In this document: positions 13,923 to 21,956 of the stretch, in pieces
Layout: each line of letters opens with the position of its first letter
How positions within the stretch are numbered: the stretch's first letter is position 1
Assembly (NCBI GenBank): GCA_964346495.1
Contig: CAYFUW010000031.1
Location: 1 to 21,956, forward strand
DNA from: JBGZFC01 sp964346495
GTDB taxonomy: Bacteria > Bacteroidota > Bacteroidia > Bacteroidales > Dysgonomonadaceae
Reading direction: 5' to 3'
DNA: 21,956 bases
The notes under the pieces: generated by a model
What the model saw: the letters and a program-made list of their open reading frames with translations, nothing else
What the model was told of the DNA's origin: nothing
The model's database searches: none
Program-made: the position numbers and the translations under genes

Positions 13923-14585
13923 TTATTTGGGCAAGTGTGCTAAAAATGTTTGGTTGGCACGAACCTCATCACCTATCTGAACTAAAATATCGCTATCCAC
14001 CGGTAGGAAAACATCCATTCTGGATCCAAGCTTTATAAAACCCAATGGTTCTCCTATATGTAAGTTATCTCCCTCTTTCACATAAGTTACTATCCGACGA
14101 GCCACTGCACCTGCAATTTGTTTCGTTAGAATCAGATGATTGTCAGGGGTTTCTATAAGTATGTTTGTATGTTCGTTTTCGTGACTTGATTTTGGCAGGA
14201 AAGCGCAATGAAAATTGCCATTTACATGAGAAAAGTGTACAATTTTACCTGTTACCGGCATCCAATTGGCATGCGCATTTAAAAAAGACATGAAAATTGA
14301 TATCTGGATGCGTTCATCATTAAAAAAAATATTCTCTTTTACTTTTTCTATAGCAACAACTTTTCCGTCAGTGGGCGAGTTTACCATGCCGATTAAATCT
14401 CCTTTATATACTCTGTTAGATTTTTTGAAAAAATTCAGGAATAACGCGTACAATAGCGAAGTCACTGTAAGAACAGTTACAAACAGAATAGACTTAGGGA
14501 TAAAATAGAATAGAAGCAGGTTTATTATTGCAAAAACAATAAACAGTATAAGTAATATTTTTCTTCCTTCTTTGTGAATATACAT
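13923..14585 (-). CDS. psd: Phosphatidylserine decarboxylase proenzyme Psd
   Basis: A 220-residue protein of the short (archaetidylserine-type) Psd family. Two N-terminal membrane segments lie at about 9-50. Conserved blocks are SPTDGKV (70-76), NAHANWMPVTG (103-113) and the processing site KLGSRMD, where cleavage between Gly187 and Ser188 generates the pyruvoyl cofactor. It decarboxylates phosphatidylserine to phosphatidylethanolamine. It lies 15 bp after cvpA and 12 bp before pssA. Confidence 0.94.
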   Translation of the reverse strand: MYIHKEGRKILLILFIVFAIINLLLFYFIPKSILFVTVLTVTSLLYALFLNFFKKSNRVYKGDLIGMVNSPTDGKVVAIEKVKENIFFNDERIQISIFMSFLNAHANWMPVTGKIVHFSHVNGNFHCAFLPKSSHENEHTNILIETPDNHLILTKQIAGAVARRIVTYVKEGDNLHIGEPLGFIKLGSRMDVFLPVDSDILVQIGDEVRANQTFLAHLPK

Positions 14586-14600
14586 AATTAACAGGCTTGT

Positions 14601-15185
14601 TTAAAATGATTCTGTCTTGAAATGTTTTTGTTGAAAAACTGAATCTATTTTAATGGGCTTTGTTTCTTTTCTATCTTTTGGCGATAGTTTCTCCAAAGAT
14701 TCTTTATTCAGGTATGGAACAATAGCAGGGATGATTGATTCAACAGGTTTATAAAAATATGACTCCTCTTTTATATTTGGTTTAATAATTTTTTCTCTTA
14801 TATCAACAAGTTGAACCAAATTAATAATAAGGCTTAGAACAATCATAGTGGTTGACATTGACACAACAGTGCCTAAAATGCGATTTATAAAACTTAGGTT
14901 TGCTGCATCAAACACTTTGTGTATAGCTCTGGCAATAAGAGATATGATTAATCCAATCCCGACAAAAGCTAAAGCATAAGAGATAACTGTGACAATGTTT
15001 GCAGGTAAATCTTGAAAATAGTTTTGCAGATGTGGCAGTATTACTTTAGCAACTCTTCCACCAAAAACAGCTGAAAGAATAATTATAAGTAGTCCTGATA
15101 TTTGCATTATCAGACCTTTTTTATAGCCTTTGATTAAAGCAAATATTAGTAGAAAAATTGTTACTATATCAAACCAATTTGTCAT
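14601..15185 (-). CDS. cvpA: CvpA family inner-membrane protein
   Basis: A 194-residue protein with four membrane segments in about the first 135 residues. The CvpA-type start is WFDIVTIFLLIFALIKGYKKGL (shown in part: FDIVTIFLLIFALIKGYKKG). The soluble lysine-rich tail (about 130-194) is poorly conserved. CvpA was named for colicin V production in E. coli. In other bacteria it is linked to envelope stress and bile tolerance, with molecular function unclear. In Bacteroidales it often lies near infB; here murI and skp/ompH come between. Spacings of 15-18 bp on both sides point to one operon. Confidence 0.85.
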   Translation of the reverse strand: MTNWFDIVTIFLLIFALIKGYKKGLIMQISGLLIIILSAVFGGRVAKVILPHLQNYFQDLPANIVTVISYALAFVGIGLIISLIARAIHKVFDAANLSFINRILGTVVSMSTTMIVLSLIINLVQLVDIREKIIKPNIKEESYFYKPVESIIPAIVPYLNKESLEKLSPKDRKETKPIKIDSVFQQKHFKTESF

Positions 15186-15203
15186 TCTGTTGTGATGTCC
15201 AGG

Positions 15204-16046
15204 TTAAACAATGGTTGTTTTTTGTACTTCAATTGATTCGTTAAGAAAAAATAGTGCCTGTTCTGCAAATTTCTCAGCCGAATCTGTTGTGAAATATTGT
15301 GCTGTGCCATTTTTTGAGCACTTTATATCCATTTCGGGATGACGTCTTAAGTAATCTTTAAGGCTTTCAGCAACATGTTTGCCTTGCGAAATAACATCTA
15401 TTCCTTTTGGAAGGAACTCCTCTATTTTTTTTATTAAAAGCGGATAATGAGTACAGCCTAATATAATGGCGTCAATTTCACTATTTTTACTCAACAAGTT
15501 ATTGATGTGTTGTTTAACAAAATAGTCCGCACCCGGTGTGTCGTATTCTTTGTTTTCTACTAAAGGCACCCACATTGGGCAAGCCTCTCCAATAACTTTT
15601 ATCTGCGGATGATATTTCTCTATTTCAATATCGTAAGAACGTGACTTTATGGTGCCTTCAGTTCCAAAAATACCAACTCGATTAGTTTTAGTGAAATTTG
15701 AAACAATTTCTACTGTAGGTCTGATAACACCTAGTACTCTCCTGTCAGGTGCCATCTTTGGCAACATTTTTTGCTGAATTGTTCGTAATGCTTTAGCCGA
15801 TGCTGTATTGCAGGCAAGGATTACCAAGTGACAATTCCTGCTAAAAAGCCATTTAACAGCTTCTAATGTAAAGTTGTAAACCAATTCAAATGAGCGATTT
15901 CCGTATGGTGCTCGAGCGTTATCACCTAAATAGATATAATCATATTGTGGTAGTAGTGACTTAATCTCTGAAAGAACTGTCAGTCCTCCGTATCCGGAAT
16001 CGAAAACGCCTATTGCACCCGGTGTTGTGTTTGTATATTTATCCAC
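15204..16046 (-). CDS. murI: Glutamate racemase MurI
   Basis: A 280-residue cofactor-independent racemase that makes D-glutamate for peptidoglycan. The two catalytic cysteines are Cys79 in ILACNTASA and Cys198 in ILGCTHYPLL. Asp16 and Ser17 lie in GVFDSGYGGLTV, and YLGDNARAPYG is also conserved. The start is ATG 16046. It lies 26 bp after the Skp/OmpH-like gene and 18 bp before cvpA. Confidence 0.95.
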   Translation of the reverse strand: MDKYTNTTPGAIGVFDSGYGGLTVLSEIKSLLPQYDYIYLGDNARAPYGNRSFELVYNFTLEAVKWLFSRNCHLVILACNTASAKALRTIQQKMLPKMAPDRRVLGVIRPTVEIVSNFTKTNRVGIFGTEGTIKSRSYDIEIEKYHPQIKVIGEACPMWVPLVENKEYDTPGADYFVKQHINNLLSKNSEIDAIILGCTHYPLLIKKIEEFLPKGIDVISQGKHVAESLKDYLRRHPEMDIKCSKNGTAQYFTTDSAEKFAEQALFFLNESIEVQKTTIV

Positions 16047-16072
16047 GAAAATCGGGGTGTTAGTTCTTGCTT

Positions 16073-16600
16073 TTACTTGATGTCTAATTTCTCTCTTACA
16101 AGATAGTTTACATCTATAGCATCCGGTGTAACAAAAGCAACCCCAGGATTAGCCAGATCGAAAATAACGGTAAACCCGTACTCTTTTCCTACAATCTCAA
16201 TTGCTTCACTTATCTGTTTTTTTAGTGGTTCTATCAATTTTTTTTCCTGATTTTCGATATCAGTTTGTGCAAGTTGCATAAATTTTTGCATCTTACTTTC
16301 CAATTCAGTCAATTCTTGCATTCTACGCAACTTTATGTTTTCGGAAAGGTTTGTTTGATATGTAACATAGTCGGAATACTTTTTATTGTATTCGTTCTCC
16401 ATCAGCTTAAGCTCATGTTTGTAGTTTTCATTTAACTGTTGCAAGTTTTGCTCTGCAATTTTTTTCTCCGGAATTTCATTCAGTAATTCTGCAGAGTTTA
16501 TGTAACCTACTCTGAAAACAGCTTGTTCTTGAGCAAATGTAGTGAAACTTATTTGTAGTATGAATAAGCTTAATAATAAAGGTTTTAAAATATTTCTCAT
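16073..16600 (-). CDS. OmpH/Skp-family periplasmic chaperone
   Basis: A 175-residue protein from the preferred start. Its signal peptide is MRNILKPLLLSLFILQISFT, continuing to TFA|QEQ. The mature part is RVGYINSAELLNEIPE, then a long charged coiled coil (about 45-140), then EAIEIVGKEYGFTVIFDL and a short tail. This is the Skp fold, which holds unfolded outer-membrane proteins in the periplasm. The frame is open to ATG 16633, but MRNIL at 16600 starts a proper signal peptide and is preferred. It precedes murI, an association also seen in Bacteroidales near bamA. No bamA is in the window. Confidence 0.86.
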   Translation of the reverse strand: MRNILKPLLLSLFILQISFTTFAQEQAVFRVGYINSAELLNEIPEKKIAEQNLQQLNENYKHELKLMENEYNKKYSDYVTYQTNLSENIKLRRMQELTELESKMQKFMQLAQTDIENQEKKLIEPLKKQISEAIEIVGKEYGFTVIFDLANPGVAFVTPDAIDVNYLVREKLDIK

Positions 16601-16629
16601 AATGGCTATTGTTTTGTTTTTATAAACAC

Positions 16630-16659
16630 ACATCCTGCATTATATAAAAAACAGGATGT
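16630..16659. repeat. Hairpin between infB and the skp-like gene
   Basis: ACATCCTG at 16630-16637 pairs with CAGGATGT at 16652-16659 around a 14-nt loop. On the minus strand only scattered T residues follow (GTGTTTATAAAA), so termination would be weak. It may be a partial terminator or an mRNA-processing structure separating infB from the envelope genes. Confidence 0.45.
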
Positions 16660-16720
16660 AATGTTGTCGTTCTTATTTTGAAAAGTTCTTAGTTATTATA
16701 TAAAAATGTATTCGGTTTTA

Positions 16721-19705
16721 TTATAAAGTCTTTTTAACTTCTACCTCTTCGTAAGCTTCAATTATATCTCCAACTTTTATATCGTTAAAGTTTTTGATAC
16801 CAAGTCCGCACTCATAACCGTTTGCAACTTCTCTAACATCGTCTTTGAAACGTTTTAGAGAGTCTAATTCTCCGTCAAAAATTACTATACCGTCACGTAT
16901 GAGTCTGATTTTATTGTTTCTCTTGATTTTTCCGTCTCTAACTATACATCCGGCAATAGTTCCAACTTTTGATATTTTAAATGTTTCCAGAACCTCTACG
17001 TTACCGGTAACTTCCTCTTTAATATCGGGTGATAACATACCTTCCATCGCCGATTTTACCTCTTCAATAGCATCGTAAATGATAGAGTATAGCCTTATAT
17101 CAACACCTTCTTGCTCAGCTTCTCTTCTTGCTCCCAATGAAGGACGCACCTGGAATCCGATAATAATAGCATCTGATGCTGCTGCCAACGAGATGTCAGA
17201 TTCTGAAATCTGTCCAACTGCTTTGTGAATTACGTTTACTTGAATTTCTTCTGTAGATAGTTGGATTAGTGAGTCTGCAAGAGCTTCTACTGAACCGTCC
17301 ACGTCTCCTTTTACAATCATATTCAATTGCTGGAAATTTCCAATCGCTATACGACGGCCTATATCATCAAGTGTCAGAAGTCTTTGTGTACGTATAGACT
17401 GTTCACGTTGTAGTTGCTCGCGTCTTGCTGCAACACTACGTGCTTCCTGGTCGGTATCCATCACATTGAAAGTGTCACCAGCTTGTGGAGCTCCATTCAA
17501 TCCCAAAACAAGTGCAGGGGTTGAAGGCATCACCTCCTCAATTCGTTGATTTCTTTCGTTGAACATGGCTCTTATACGCCCGTAGCTTGAACCTGCCAGA
17601 ATAATATCGCCCTGTCTCAAAGTGCCGTTTTCTACTAACACAGTTGCAACATATCCTCTTCCTTTATCTAACGAAGATTCAATAATAGAGCCTGATGCTT
17701 TTCGGTTAGGATTTGCTTTCAGTTCTAACAAGTCTGCTTCAAGGAGTACTTTTTCTAGCAAATCTTTAATACCTATTCCTTTTTTAGCCGATATATCTTG
17801 CGATTGGTATTTTCCTCCCCAATCTTCAACCAGATAGTTCATTTCGGCAAGTCTCTCTTTAATTTTTTCAGGATTAGCTCCCGGCTTGTCGATTTTGTTA
17901 ATTGCAAAAACAATAGGAACTCCTGCTGCTCCGGCGTGGTTAATCGCTTCCACAGTTTGTGGCATCACATTGTCGTCGGCAGCAACAATAATAATTGCTA
18001 CGTCTGTTACTTTTGCTCCACGTGCACGCATAGCGGTAAACGCTTCGTGTCCCGGTGTGTCTAAGAATGTGATTTTTCTGCCATCGCTAAGCTGTACGTT
18101 GTAAGCTCCGATGTGTTGGGTAATACCTCCGGCTTCACCTGCAATAACGTTGGTGTTTCTGATGCTGTCAAGCAGTGATGTTTTACCGTGGTCAACGTGT
18201 CCCATAACGGTAACAATGGGTGGACGCGGTTCTAAATCTTCCGGGTTGTCTTCCTCTTCTGCGATTGCTTCAATTACATCAGCACTTACAAATTTGGTTT
18301 TGAATCCAAACTCATCTGCAACAATGTTTATGGTTTCAGCATCCAATCGTTGGTTGATTGCAACCATAACACCCATGCTCATACAAGTTGAAATTACGTC
18401 TGTAACAGGAACATTCATCATGTTTGCCAGGTCATTGGCCGTAACAAACTCTGTGAGTTGCAATACTTTACTTTCTTTTTCCTGTTGACGTAGTTCCTCC
18501 TGTTGTTTTTGAGAAATAGCTTCGCGTTTTTCTCTTCTATATCTTGCACCACCTTTTTTTCCACGTTTTTCGGTAAGGCGAGCCAATGTCTCTTTTATCT
18601 GTTTTTGTACTTCCTCTTCACTAACCTCTGCTCTGATAGGTTTTTTGAAGTTCGATTTTTTATCTCTTCTGCCGGTATCGGTTTCGGCTTTTTGTTTATC
18701 TATGTTGACTTTGCTTCTGTCAATGCGTTTTCTGCGTTTTCTCTTGTTGTCAACTTCGTTTTCAGTTTCGTCAGAGCCTTTTTTCCTTTTCTCTTCAATA
18801 GTCTCTTTTTTCAAGAGTTTGATGTTCTCTTCTTTTACTTTCTTTGTATTTTGAGCTTTTTCCGATTCTATTCTCTCTTTTCTTCTTTGAGCTCTGGTTT
18901 TTTTTGCAGGACGAGTCCTGTCGTTTATATCATCTAAATTTATTTTGCCTATTACTTTTGGCTTTTCTTCAATTACAGCTTTATTAATTCTGAAAACTTT
19001 TCCTTTTTTACTGTCGGTTTCAGTTGATTCAATTTCTTCATCTTTTTGAGAATCAGATATTTCTTCTACTTTTTCAGGTTCTGCTGTTTTGGCTTTCTTT
19101 GTATCCGTTTCTTCAGAAGTTGCTTTTGTCTCTTCAACCTTTACTTTTGGTTTTGTCTTCTCTTTCTTTACGGTTTTTGGTTTTTCCTCTATTTTAACAG
19201 GCTCTTCTTCTATAGGTTTAGCTATAGTTGTCTCCTTTGTTGTGGTCTCAGTTGGTTCTTCTTTTTCAGGTTCTTTAGTCTCTGTTTTTATCTCCTCTTT
19301 AACCTCTTCTTTAACTTCTGGTTCAACATTAGCTACTGCAGAATCTGTTTTAGGTTTATTACCTAAATCAATAGAGTCAACTATATTGAGTTTTGGCAAC
19401 ATATCGTCGGGTACTTCTGCTTTTATAACCTCTTTTTTAGGTTTTTCTTCTTTTGTTTCATACCCTTCAATAGCTACTGTTTCTTTTTTGTCATCTTTTC
19501 GATGCATCTCTTCGAGCATCTTTAAAGCAGCATTTTTGATACTTTTATCTTTGCTAAATTCGGCAACTAGCATATTGTGTTGCTCCTCACCAATCTTTGT
19601 GTTTGGCTTAGCGGCAACTTCAACACCTTTCTTCTGCAGAAATTCGGCTAAAGTATCGATTCCTACATTTAAATTTCTTGCAACTTCTATTAATCTTATG
19701 GACAT
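16721..19705 (-). CDS. infB: Translation initiation factor IF-2
   Basis: A 994-residue protein. IF-2 brings initiator tRNA to the 30S subunit and promotes 50S joining as a GTPase. An IF2-N module (about 1-55, IRLIEVARNLNVG) is followed by a long low-complexity Lys/Glu-rich linker (about 60-400) and a second IF2-N (about 415-480). The G domain has G1 GHVDHGKT (about 499-506), G3 DTPGHEAF and G4 NKIDKP. Domains II-IV end in GYECGLGIKNFNDIKVGD. The long linker is usual for Bacteroidetes. It follows nusA by 59 bp. Long open frames antisense to the linker result from its composition. Confidence 0.97.
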   Translation of the reverse strand: MSIRLIEVARNLNVGIDTLAEFLQKKGVEVAAKPNTKIGEEQHNMLVAEFSKDKSIKNAALKMLEEMHRKDDKKETVAIEGYETKEEKPKKEVIKAEVPDDMLPKLNIVDSIDLGNKPKTDSAVANVEPEVKEEVKEEIKTETKEPEKEEPTETTTKETTIAKPIEEEPVKIEEKPKTVKKEKTKPKVKVEETKATSEETDTKKAKTAEPEKVEEISDSQKDEEIESTETDSKKGKVFRINKAVIEEKPKVIGKINLDDINDRTRPAKKTRAQRRKERIESEKAQNTKKVKEENIKLLKKETIEEKRKKGSDETENEVDNKRKRRKRIDRSKVNIDKQKAETDTGRRDKKSNFKKPIRAEVSEEEVQKQIKETLARLTEKRGKKGGARYRREKREAISQKQQEELRQQEKESKVLQLTEFVTANDLANMMNVPVTDVISTCMSMGVMVAINQRLDAETINIVADEFGFKTKFVSADVIEAIAEEEDNPEDLEPRPPIVTVMGHVDHGKTSLLDSIRNTNVIAGEAGGITQHIGAYNVQLSDGRKITFLDTPGHEAFTAMRARGAKVTDVAIIIVAADDNVMPQTVEAINHAGAAGVPIVFAINKIDKPGANPEKIKERLAEMNYLVEDWGGKYQSQDISAKKGIGIKDLLEKVLLEADLLELKANPNRKASGSIIESSLDKGRGYVATVLVENGTLRQGDIILAGSSYGRIRAMFNERNQRIEEVMPSTPALVLGLNGAPQAGDTFNVMDTDQEARSVAARREQLQREQSIRTQRLLTLDDIGRRIAIGNFQQLNMIVKGDVDGSVEALADSLIQLSTEEIQVNVIHKAVGQISESDISLAAASDAIIIGFQVRPSLGARREAEQEGVDIRLYSIIYDAIEEVKSAMEGMLSPDIKEEVTGNVEVLETFKISKVGTIAGCIVRDGKIKRNNKIRLIRDGIVIFDGELDSLKRFKDDVREVANGYECGLGIKNFNDIKVGDIIEAYEEVEVKKTL

Positions 19706-19764
19706 ATATGTTTTATCCTTTACTTCTTTTATTTGTTTTTTGGACAGTTTCTCTTTACTACTGA

Positions 19765-21063
19765 TTAATCTTCTTGATATTCGATATCATCATATTCGAT
19801 ATCGTCGTCATCATCTTCAAATTCGCTACGTAGAATTTCTAAAACTTCATCTACGGTTGTCTCCTCTAAGTCTGCTTCTTTTATAAGCTTTTCGCGTGAC
19901 GTTGACAGCACGTTTTTGGCTGTTGAACATCCTATTCGTTTTAGTTGGTCTATTACCCAACCATCAATTTCATCTCTAAACTCATCTAAGTAGATATCTT
20001 CTTCGTCGAACTCATCCAGCTCTCTGAACACTTCAATATTGTATCCAGTAAGCATAGATGCCAACTTTATGTTTGCTCCACCTTTACCAATTGCTAAGGA
20101 AACTTCATCTGGGTGAAGGAATACGTCGGCTCTGCGCTCTTCTTCTTTTATTGAGATAGAGTTGATTTTTGCAGGGCTTAATGCTCGCTGCATATATAGA
20201 TTTATGTTGTTTGTATAGTTTATTACGTCAATATTTTCGTTGCGTAGTTCGCGAACAATACCATGTATGCGAAATCCTTTCATACCTACACACGCACCAA
20301 CAGGGTCTATACGGTCGTCGTATGCCTCTACTGCAACTTTTGCGCGTTCACCCGGAATGCGGGCAATGCCTCTGATTGTAATAAGTTCGTCGGCAATTTC
20401 CGGAATTTCCATTTCAAATAGTCTTTGAAGGAAAACAGGTGATGTACGTGAAAGTATAATTTTTGGATTGTTGTTTTTGTTTTCAACTCTTGCTACTATA
20501 GCACGCACATGGTCTCCTTTGCGGAAAAAGTCGCTCGGAATTTGCTCTGTTTTTGGCAAGATTAGTTCGTTATGTTCATCATCAAGTAGAAGCAACTCTT
20601 TTTTCCAAACCTGATACACCTCTCCTGACACTATCTCTCCAACTTTCTCTTTATATTTGTTGTAAAGATTGTCTTTCTCTAGTTCCAATATCTTTGAAGC
20701 TAAAGTTTGGCGTAAATTTAGGATAGTTCTTCTTCCAAAATATTCTAGTTTTAACTCGTCGGTAACCTCTTCGCCTACTTCAAAATCTTCGTCAATCTTA
20801 TGTGCTTCAGTTAGTGTAATTTCCAAATTGGGGTCTTTTAACTCACCATCTTCAACTACTATTCGGTTTCTCCAAATTTCTAAATCGCCTTTGTCCGGGT
20901 TAATGATAATGTCAAAATTCTCATCGGTGCCTACAGCTTTGGCAATTACTCCACGAAATGATTCTTCGAGAACACTAATCATAGTGGCTTTGTCAATGTT
21001 TTTTAATTCATTGAATTCCGAAAATGTATCTATAAGGCTGATTGTTTCCTTTTTCTTGCCCAT
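19765..21063 (-). CDS. nusA: Transcription termination/antitermination factor NusA
   Basis: A 432-residue protein. NusA binds RNA polymerase and nascent RNA and modulates pausing, hairpin-dependent termination and antitermination. It has an N-terminal polymerase-binding domain (1-125), an S1 domain (about 130-205: GEIVSGEVYQVWKKELLL), KH1 (about 230-290: DPVGACVGMKGFRIHGI) and KH2 (about 305-375: FLHPDEVSLAIGKGGANIKLAS). A helix-hairpin-like segment and a very acidic tail (DDDDDIEYDDIEYQED) follow. It lacks the two long acidic repeats of E. coli NusA, as in most bacteria outside the gamma-proteobacteria. It is flanked by rimP upstream (113-bp gap) and infB downstream. Confidence 0.96.
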   Translation of the reverse strand: MGKKKETISLIDTFSEFNELKNIDKATMISVLEESFRGVIAKAVGTDENFDIIINPDKGDLEIWRNRIVVEDGELKDPNLEITLTEAHKIDEDFEVGEEVTDELKLEYFGRRTILNLRQTLASKILELEKDNLYNKYKEKVGEIVSGEVYQVWKKELLLLDDEHNELILPKTEQIPSDFFRKGDHVRAIVARVENKNNNPKIILSRTSPVFLQRLFEMEIPEIADELITIRGIARIPGERAKVAVEAYDDRIDPVGACVGMKGFRIHGIVRELRNENIDVINYTNNINLYMQRALSPAKINSISIKEEERRADVFLHPDEVSLAIGKGGANIKLASMLTGYNIEVFRELDEFDEEDIYLDEFRDEIDGWVIDQLKRIGCSTAKNVLSTSREKLIKEADLEETTVDEVLEILRSEFEDDDDDIEYDDIEYQED

Positions 21064-21176
21064 AATATAATTATATATTTTTTTGTTTTAGATAGGGTAA
21101 TCACTGATCCCCTTTTTCTAAATTTTCAACAGCTTATTTATTTTTTATATTTATTGTTTTCCTAAATGTTTTTATT

Positions 21177-21641
21177 TTAAAAACGGATAAGAAGTTTAGT
21201 CTGTTTTACATCGCTATAAGGCATTGTAATGCTTTCTATTACTTCTGTTTTGCGTTTGCTTCCTTCTGTTTTTTGCATTTTTGAGACTTCTATTGTGAAA
21301 TCTGTTTCAGATGATGACACTAATAAGCCTTTTAGCTTTTCTCCCTTTTTCGTGAGAACCTCCACCTCTTTACCTTCCGACTTTTTATATTGGCGGAAAG
21401 ATTTAAATGGAGTTGTAAGACCTACTGAAGTTACTGTCAACTCAAAATCTTCAATGTCTCTATCTAAGTTTGATTCTATAAAACGACTCAGACTTATACA
21501 GTTGTCAATATTTACTCCGTTATCGTTATCTATTTCAACAGTTATAATATTTCCCGGTGTAATATTTATATCCACCAGGTAGTCTGAAGAGTTTTCCAAA
21601 AACTTTTCAGCTATTGCTTTTATTTCATTTTTATCAATCAT
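21177..21641 (-). CDS. rimP: Ribosome maturation factor RimP
   Basis: A 154-residue protein from the preferred start. RimP helps assemble the 30S subunit. The N-terminal alpha/beta domain contains the family pattern YLVDINITPGNIITVEIDND and CISLSRFIESNLDRD. Next come the motif ELTVTSVGLTTPFK (the usual 'E-V-S-S-P-G-L-x-R-P' region) and an SH3-like C-terminal domain (EVEVLTKKGEKLKGLL). The frame is open upstream to GTG 21689, but that extension would translate the terminator hairpin. ATG 21641 has AGGA 4 nt upstream and is the sensible start. It is the first gene of rimP-nusA-infB. Confidence 0.92.
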   Translation of the reverse strand: MIDKNEIKAIAEKFLENSSDYLVDINITPGNIITVEIDNDNGVNIDNCISLSRFIESNLDRDIEDFELTVTSVGLTTPFKSFRQYKKSEGKEVEVLTKKGEKLKGLLVSSSETDFTIEVSKMQKTEGSKRKTEVIESITMPYSDVKQTKLLIRF

Positions 21642-21648
21642 TTTTCCT

Positions 21649-21683
21649 GGAAACAAAAAAGGAGCATCCGTTTCCTTGCTCCC
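21649..21683 (-). promoter_or_regulatory. Attenuator / pseudoknot-capable leader of rimP-nusA-infB
   Basis: On the minus strand GGAGCA (21682-21677) pairs with TGCTCC (21666-21661) around a 10-nt loop and is followed by six T (21660-21655), an intrinsic-terminator shape between promoter and rimP. The loop bases GGAAAC (21675-21670) are complementary to GTTTCC (21654-21649), just after the T tract and next to the Shine-Dalgarno. With G-U pairs the match extends to 9 bp. This permits either an alternative hairpin that holds one terminator arm in its loop or an H-type pseudoknot. Confidence 0.65.
21655..21682 (-). terminator. Intrinsic terminator hairpin in the rimP leader
   Basis: The stem GGAGCA/TGCTCC (6 bp, 7 with a G-T pair) with a 10-nt loop AGGAAACGGA precedes TTTTTT. 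It lies only about 14-40 nt upstream of the rimP ATG and downstream of a strong promoter, so it can only act as an attenuator or as the end of a short leader RNA. Confidence 0.65.
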
Positions 21684-21701
21684 TCTCACCGTTTATTAAT
21701 G

Positions 21702-21732
21702 CAAAAGTACTATTTTTTAATGGATTGACAAA
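21702..21732 (-). promoter_or_regulatory. Promoter of rimP-nusA-infB
   Basis: On the minus strand TTTG (21732-21729), 19 bp, then TACTTTTG (21709-21702) is an excellent match to the Bacteroidetes -33/-7 consensus. Transcription should start near 21697-21694, giving a leader of about 55 nt. Confidence 0.75.
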
Positions 21733-21956
21733 AAAAAACAGCATTTTTCTCATACTATTTACAAAAAACACGTTTTTGTTGTAATACAAACAGTTAGTAT
21801 TTGGTCTTTGACTATGATATGTAATATGTTATTTTGCTTTGTAAAAGATACGTTATATGTAGTAAAATTATTTTTAATTCAACTTCAACATAATCTATAT
21901 TAAAAATCACTACTGACCGACAAAAATATTAGAAAAAATAAAGGGGGTTTGACCGA
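21733..21956. other. AT-rich spacer without a supported gene
   Basis: No coding frame or RNA gene is supported here. A 7-bp AT-rich hairpin ACAAAAA/TTTTTGT lies at 21761-21779. TTTGAC near 21808 and TTATTTTG near 21828 might be a weak rightward promoter for a gene beyond the window. TGACCGA occurs at 21914-21920 and again at the very end (21950-21956). Confidence 0.4.

Noticed and set aside
16601..16633. Longer start for the Skp/OmpH-like gene
   Set aside because: It would put 11 residues before a normal signal peptide. ATG 16600 starts that signal exactly.
18503..18937. 144-residue plus-strand open frame, Phe/Ser-rich
   Set aside because: Also antisense to the infB linker. No start signal or protein family features.
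19089..19886. 265-residue plus-strand open frame
   Set aside because: It is antisense to the Lys/Glu-rich linker of infB and the end of nusA. The Ser/Phe-rich product is a by-product of that composition.
21642..21689. GTG start giving rimP a 16-residue N-terminal extension
   Set aside because: The extension would translate the terminator hairpin. ATG 21641 has a Shine-Dalgarno and gives the usual RimP start.

Overview
The window looks like a chromosomal piece of an AT-rich member of the Bacteroidetes, most likely order Bacteroidales. The evidence is the set of TTTG / TAnnTTTG-type promoters, weak Shine-Dalgarno sequences, PepSY-like secreted proteins, an N-terminally extended IF-2, and the gene order purN|acpP-fabF-rnc, pssA-psd and rimP-nusA-infB. 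The genus cannot be fixed from sequence alone.

Left, accessory part (1-3541). The first 50 bases are the end of an IS3-like element cut by the window edge. Next come a secreted alpha/beta-hydrolase esterase (139-960) and two tandem paralogous PepSY-like exported proteins (1191-1622, 1677-2081). The second paralog has an in-frame stop in its signal peptide. A complete IS3-family element (2102-3497) follows, with a canonical A6G frameshift signal, a broken orfB and a 38-bp perfect palindrome at its left end. The two IS ends have the same orientation and bracket the esterase/PepSY segment.

Middle (3508-10709). In order: a Gate-domain membrane protein, tRNA-Cys(GCA) with its terminator, a U32-family protein (TrhP-like), NAD-dependent DNA ligase LigA, a signal-peptide-bearing probable outer-membrane protein of unknown function, and purN. 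The spacers on both sides of the U32 gene (about 460 and 350 bp) carry no gene. They are full of repeat-like sequence and hairpins, in contrast to the tight packing elsewhere.

Right, housekeeping part (10866-21641). acpP-fabF-rnc (fatty-acid synthesis plus RNase III) runs rightward and meets a leftward series only 6 bp away. Read in transcription order, the leftward series is rimP-nusA-infB (ribosome maturation, transcription elongation/termination, translation initiation), then skp/ompH-like, murI, cvpA, psd and pssA (periplasmic chaperone, cell-wall precursor, membrane protein, phosphatidylethanolamine synthesis).

The most interesting non-coding signal is the short leader of rimP-nusA-infB. 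A strong promoter is followed within about 20 nt by an intrinsic-terminator hairpin with a U6 tract. Its loop can pair with the bases just before the Shine-Dalgarno of rimP. This makes a compact attenuator or H-type pseudoknot ahead of an operon that encodes the termination factor NusA. No CRISPR array, phage module or defence system was seen.
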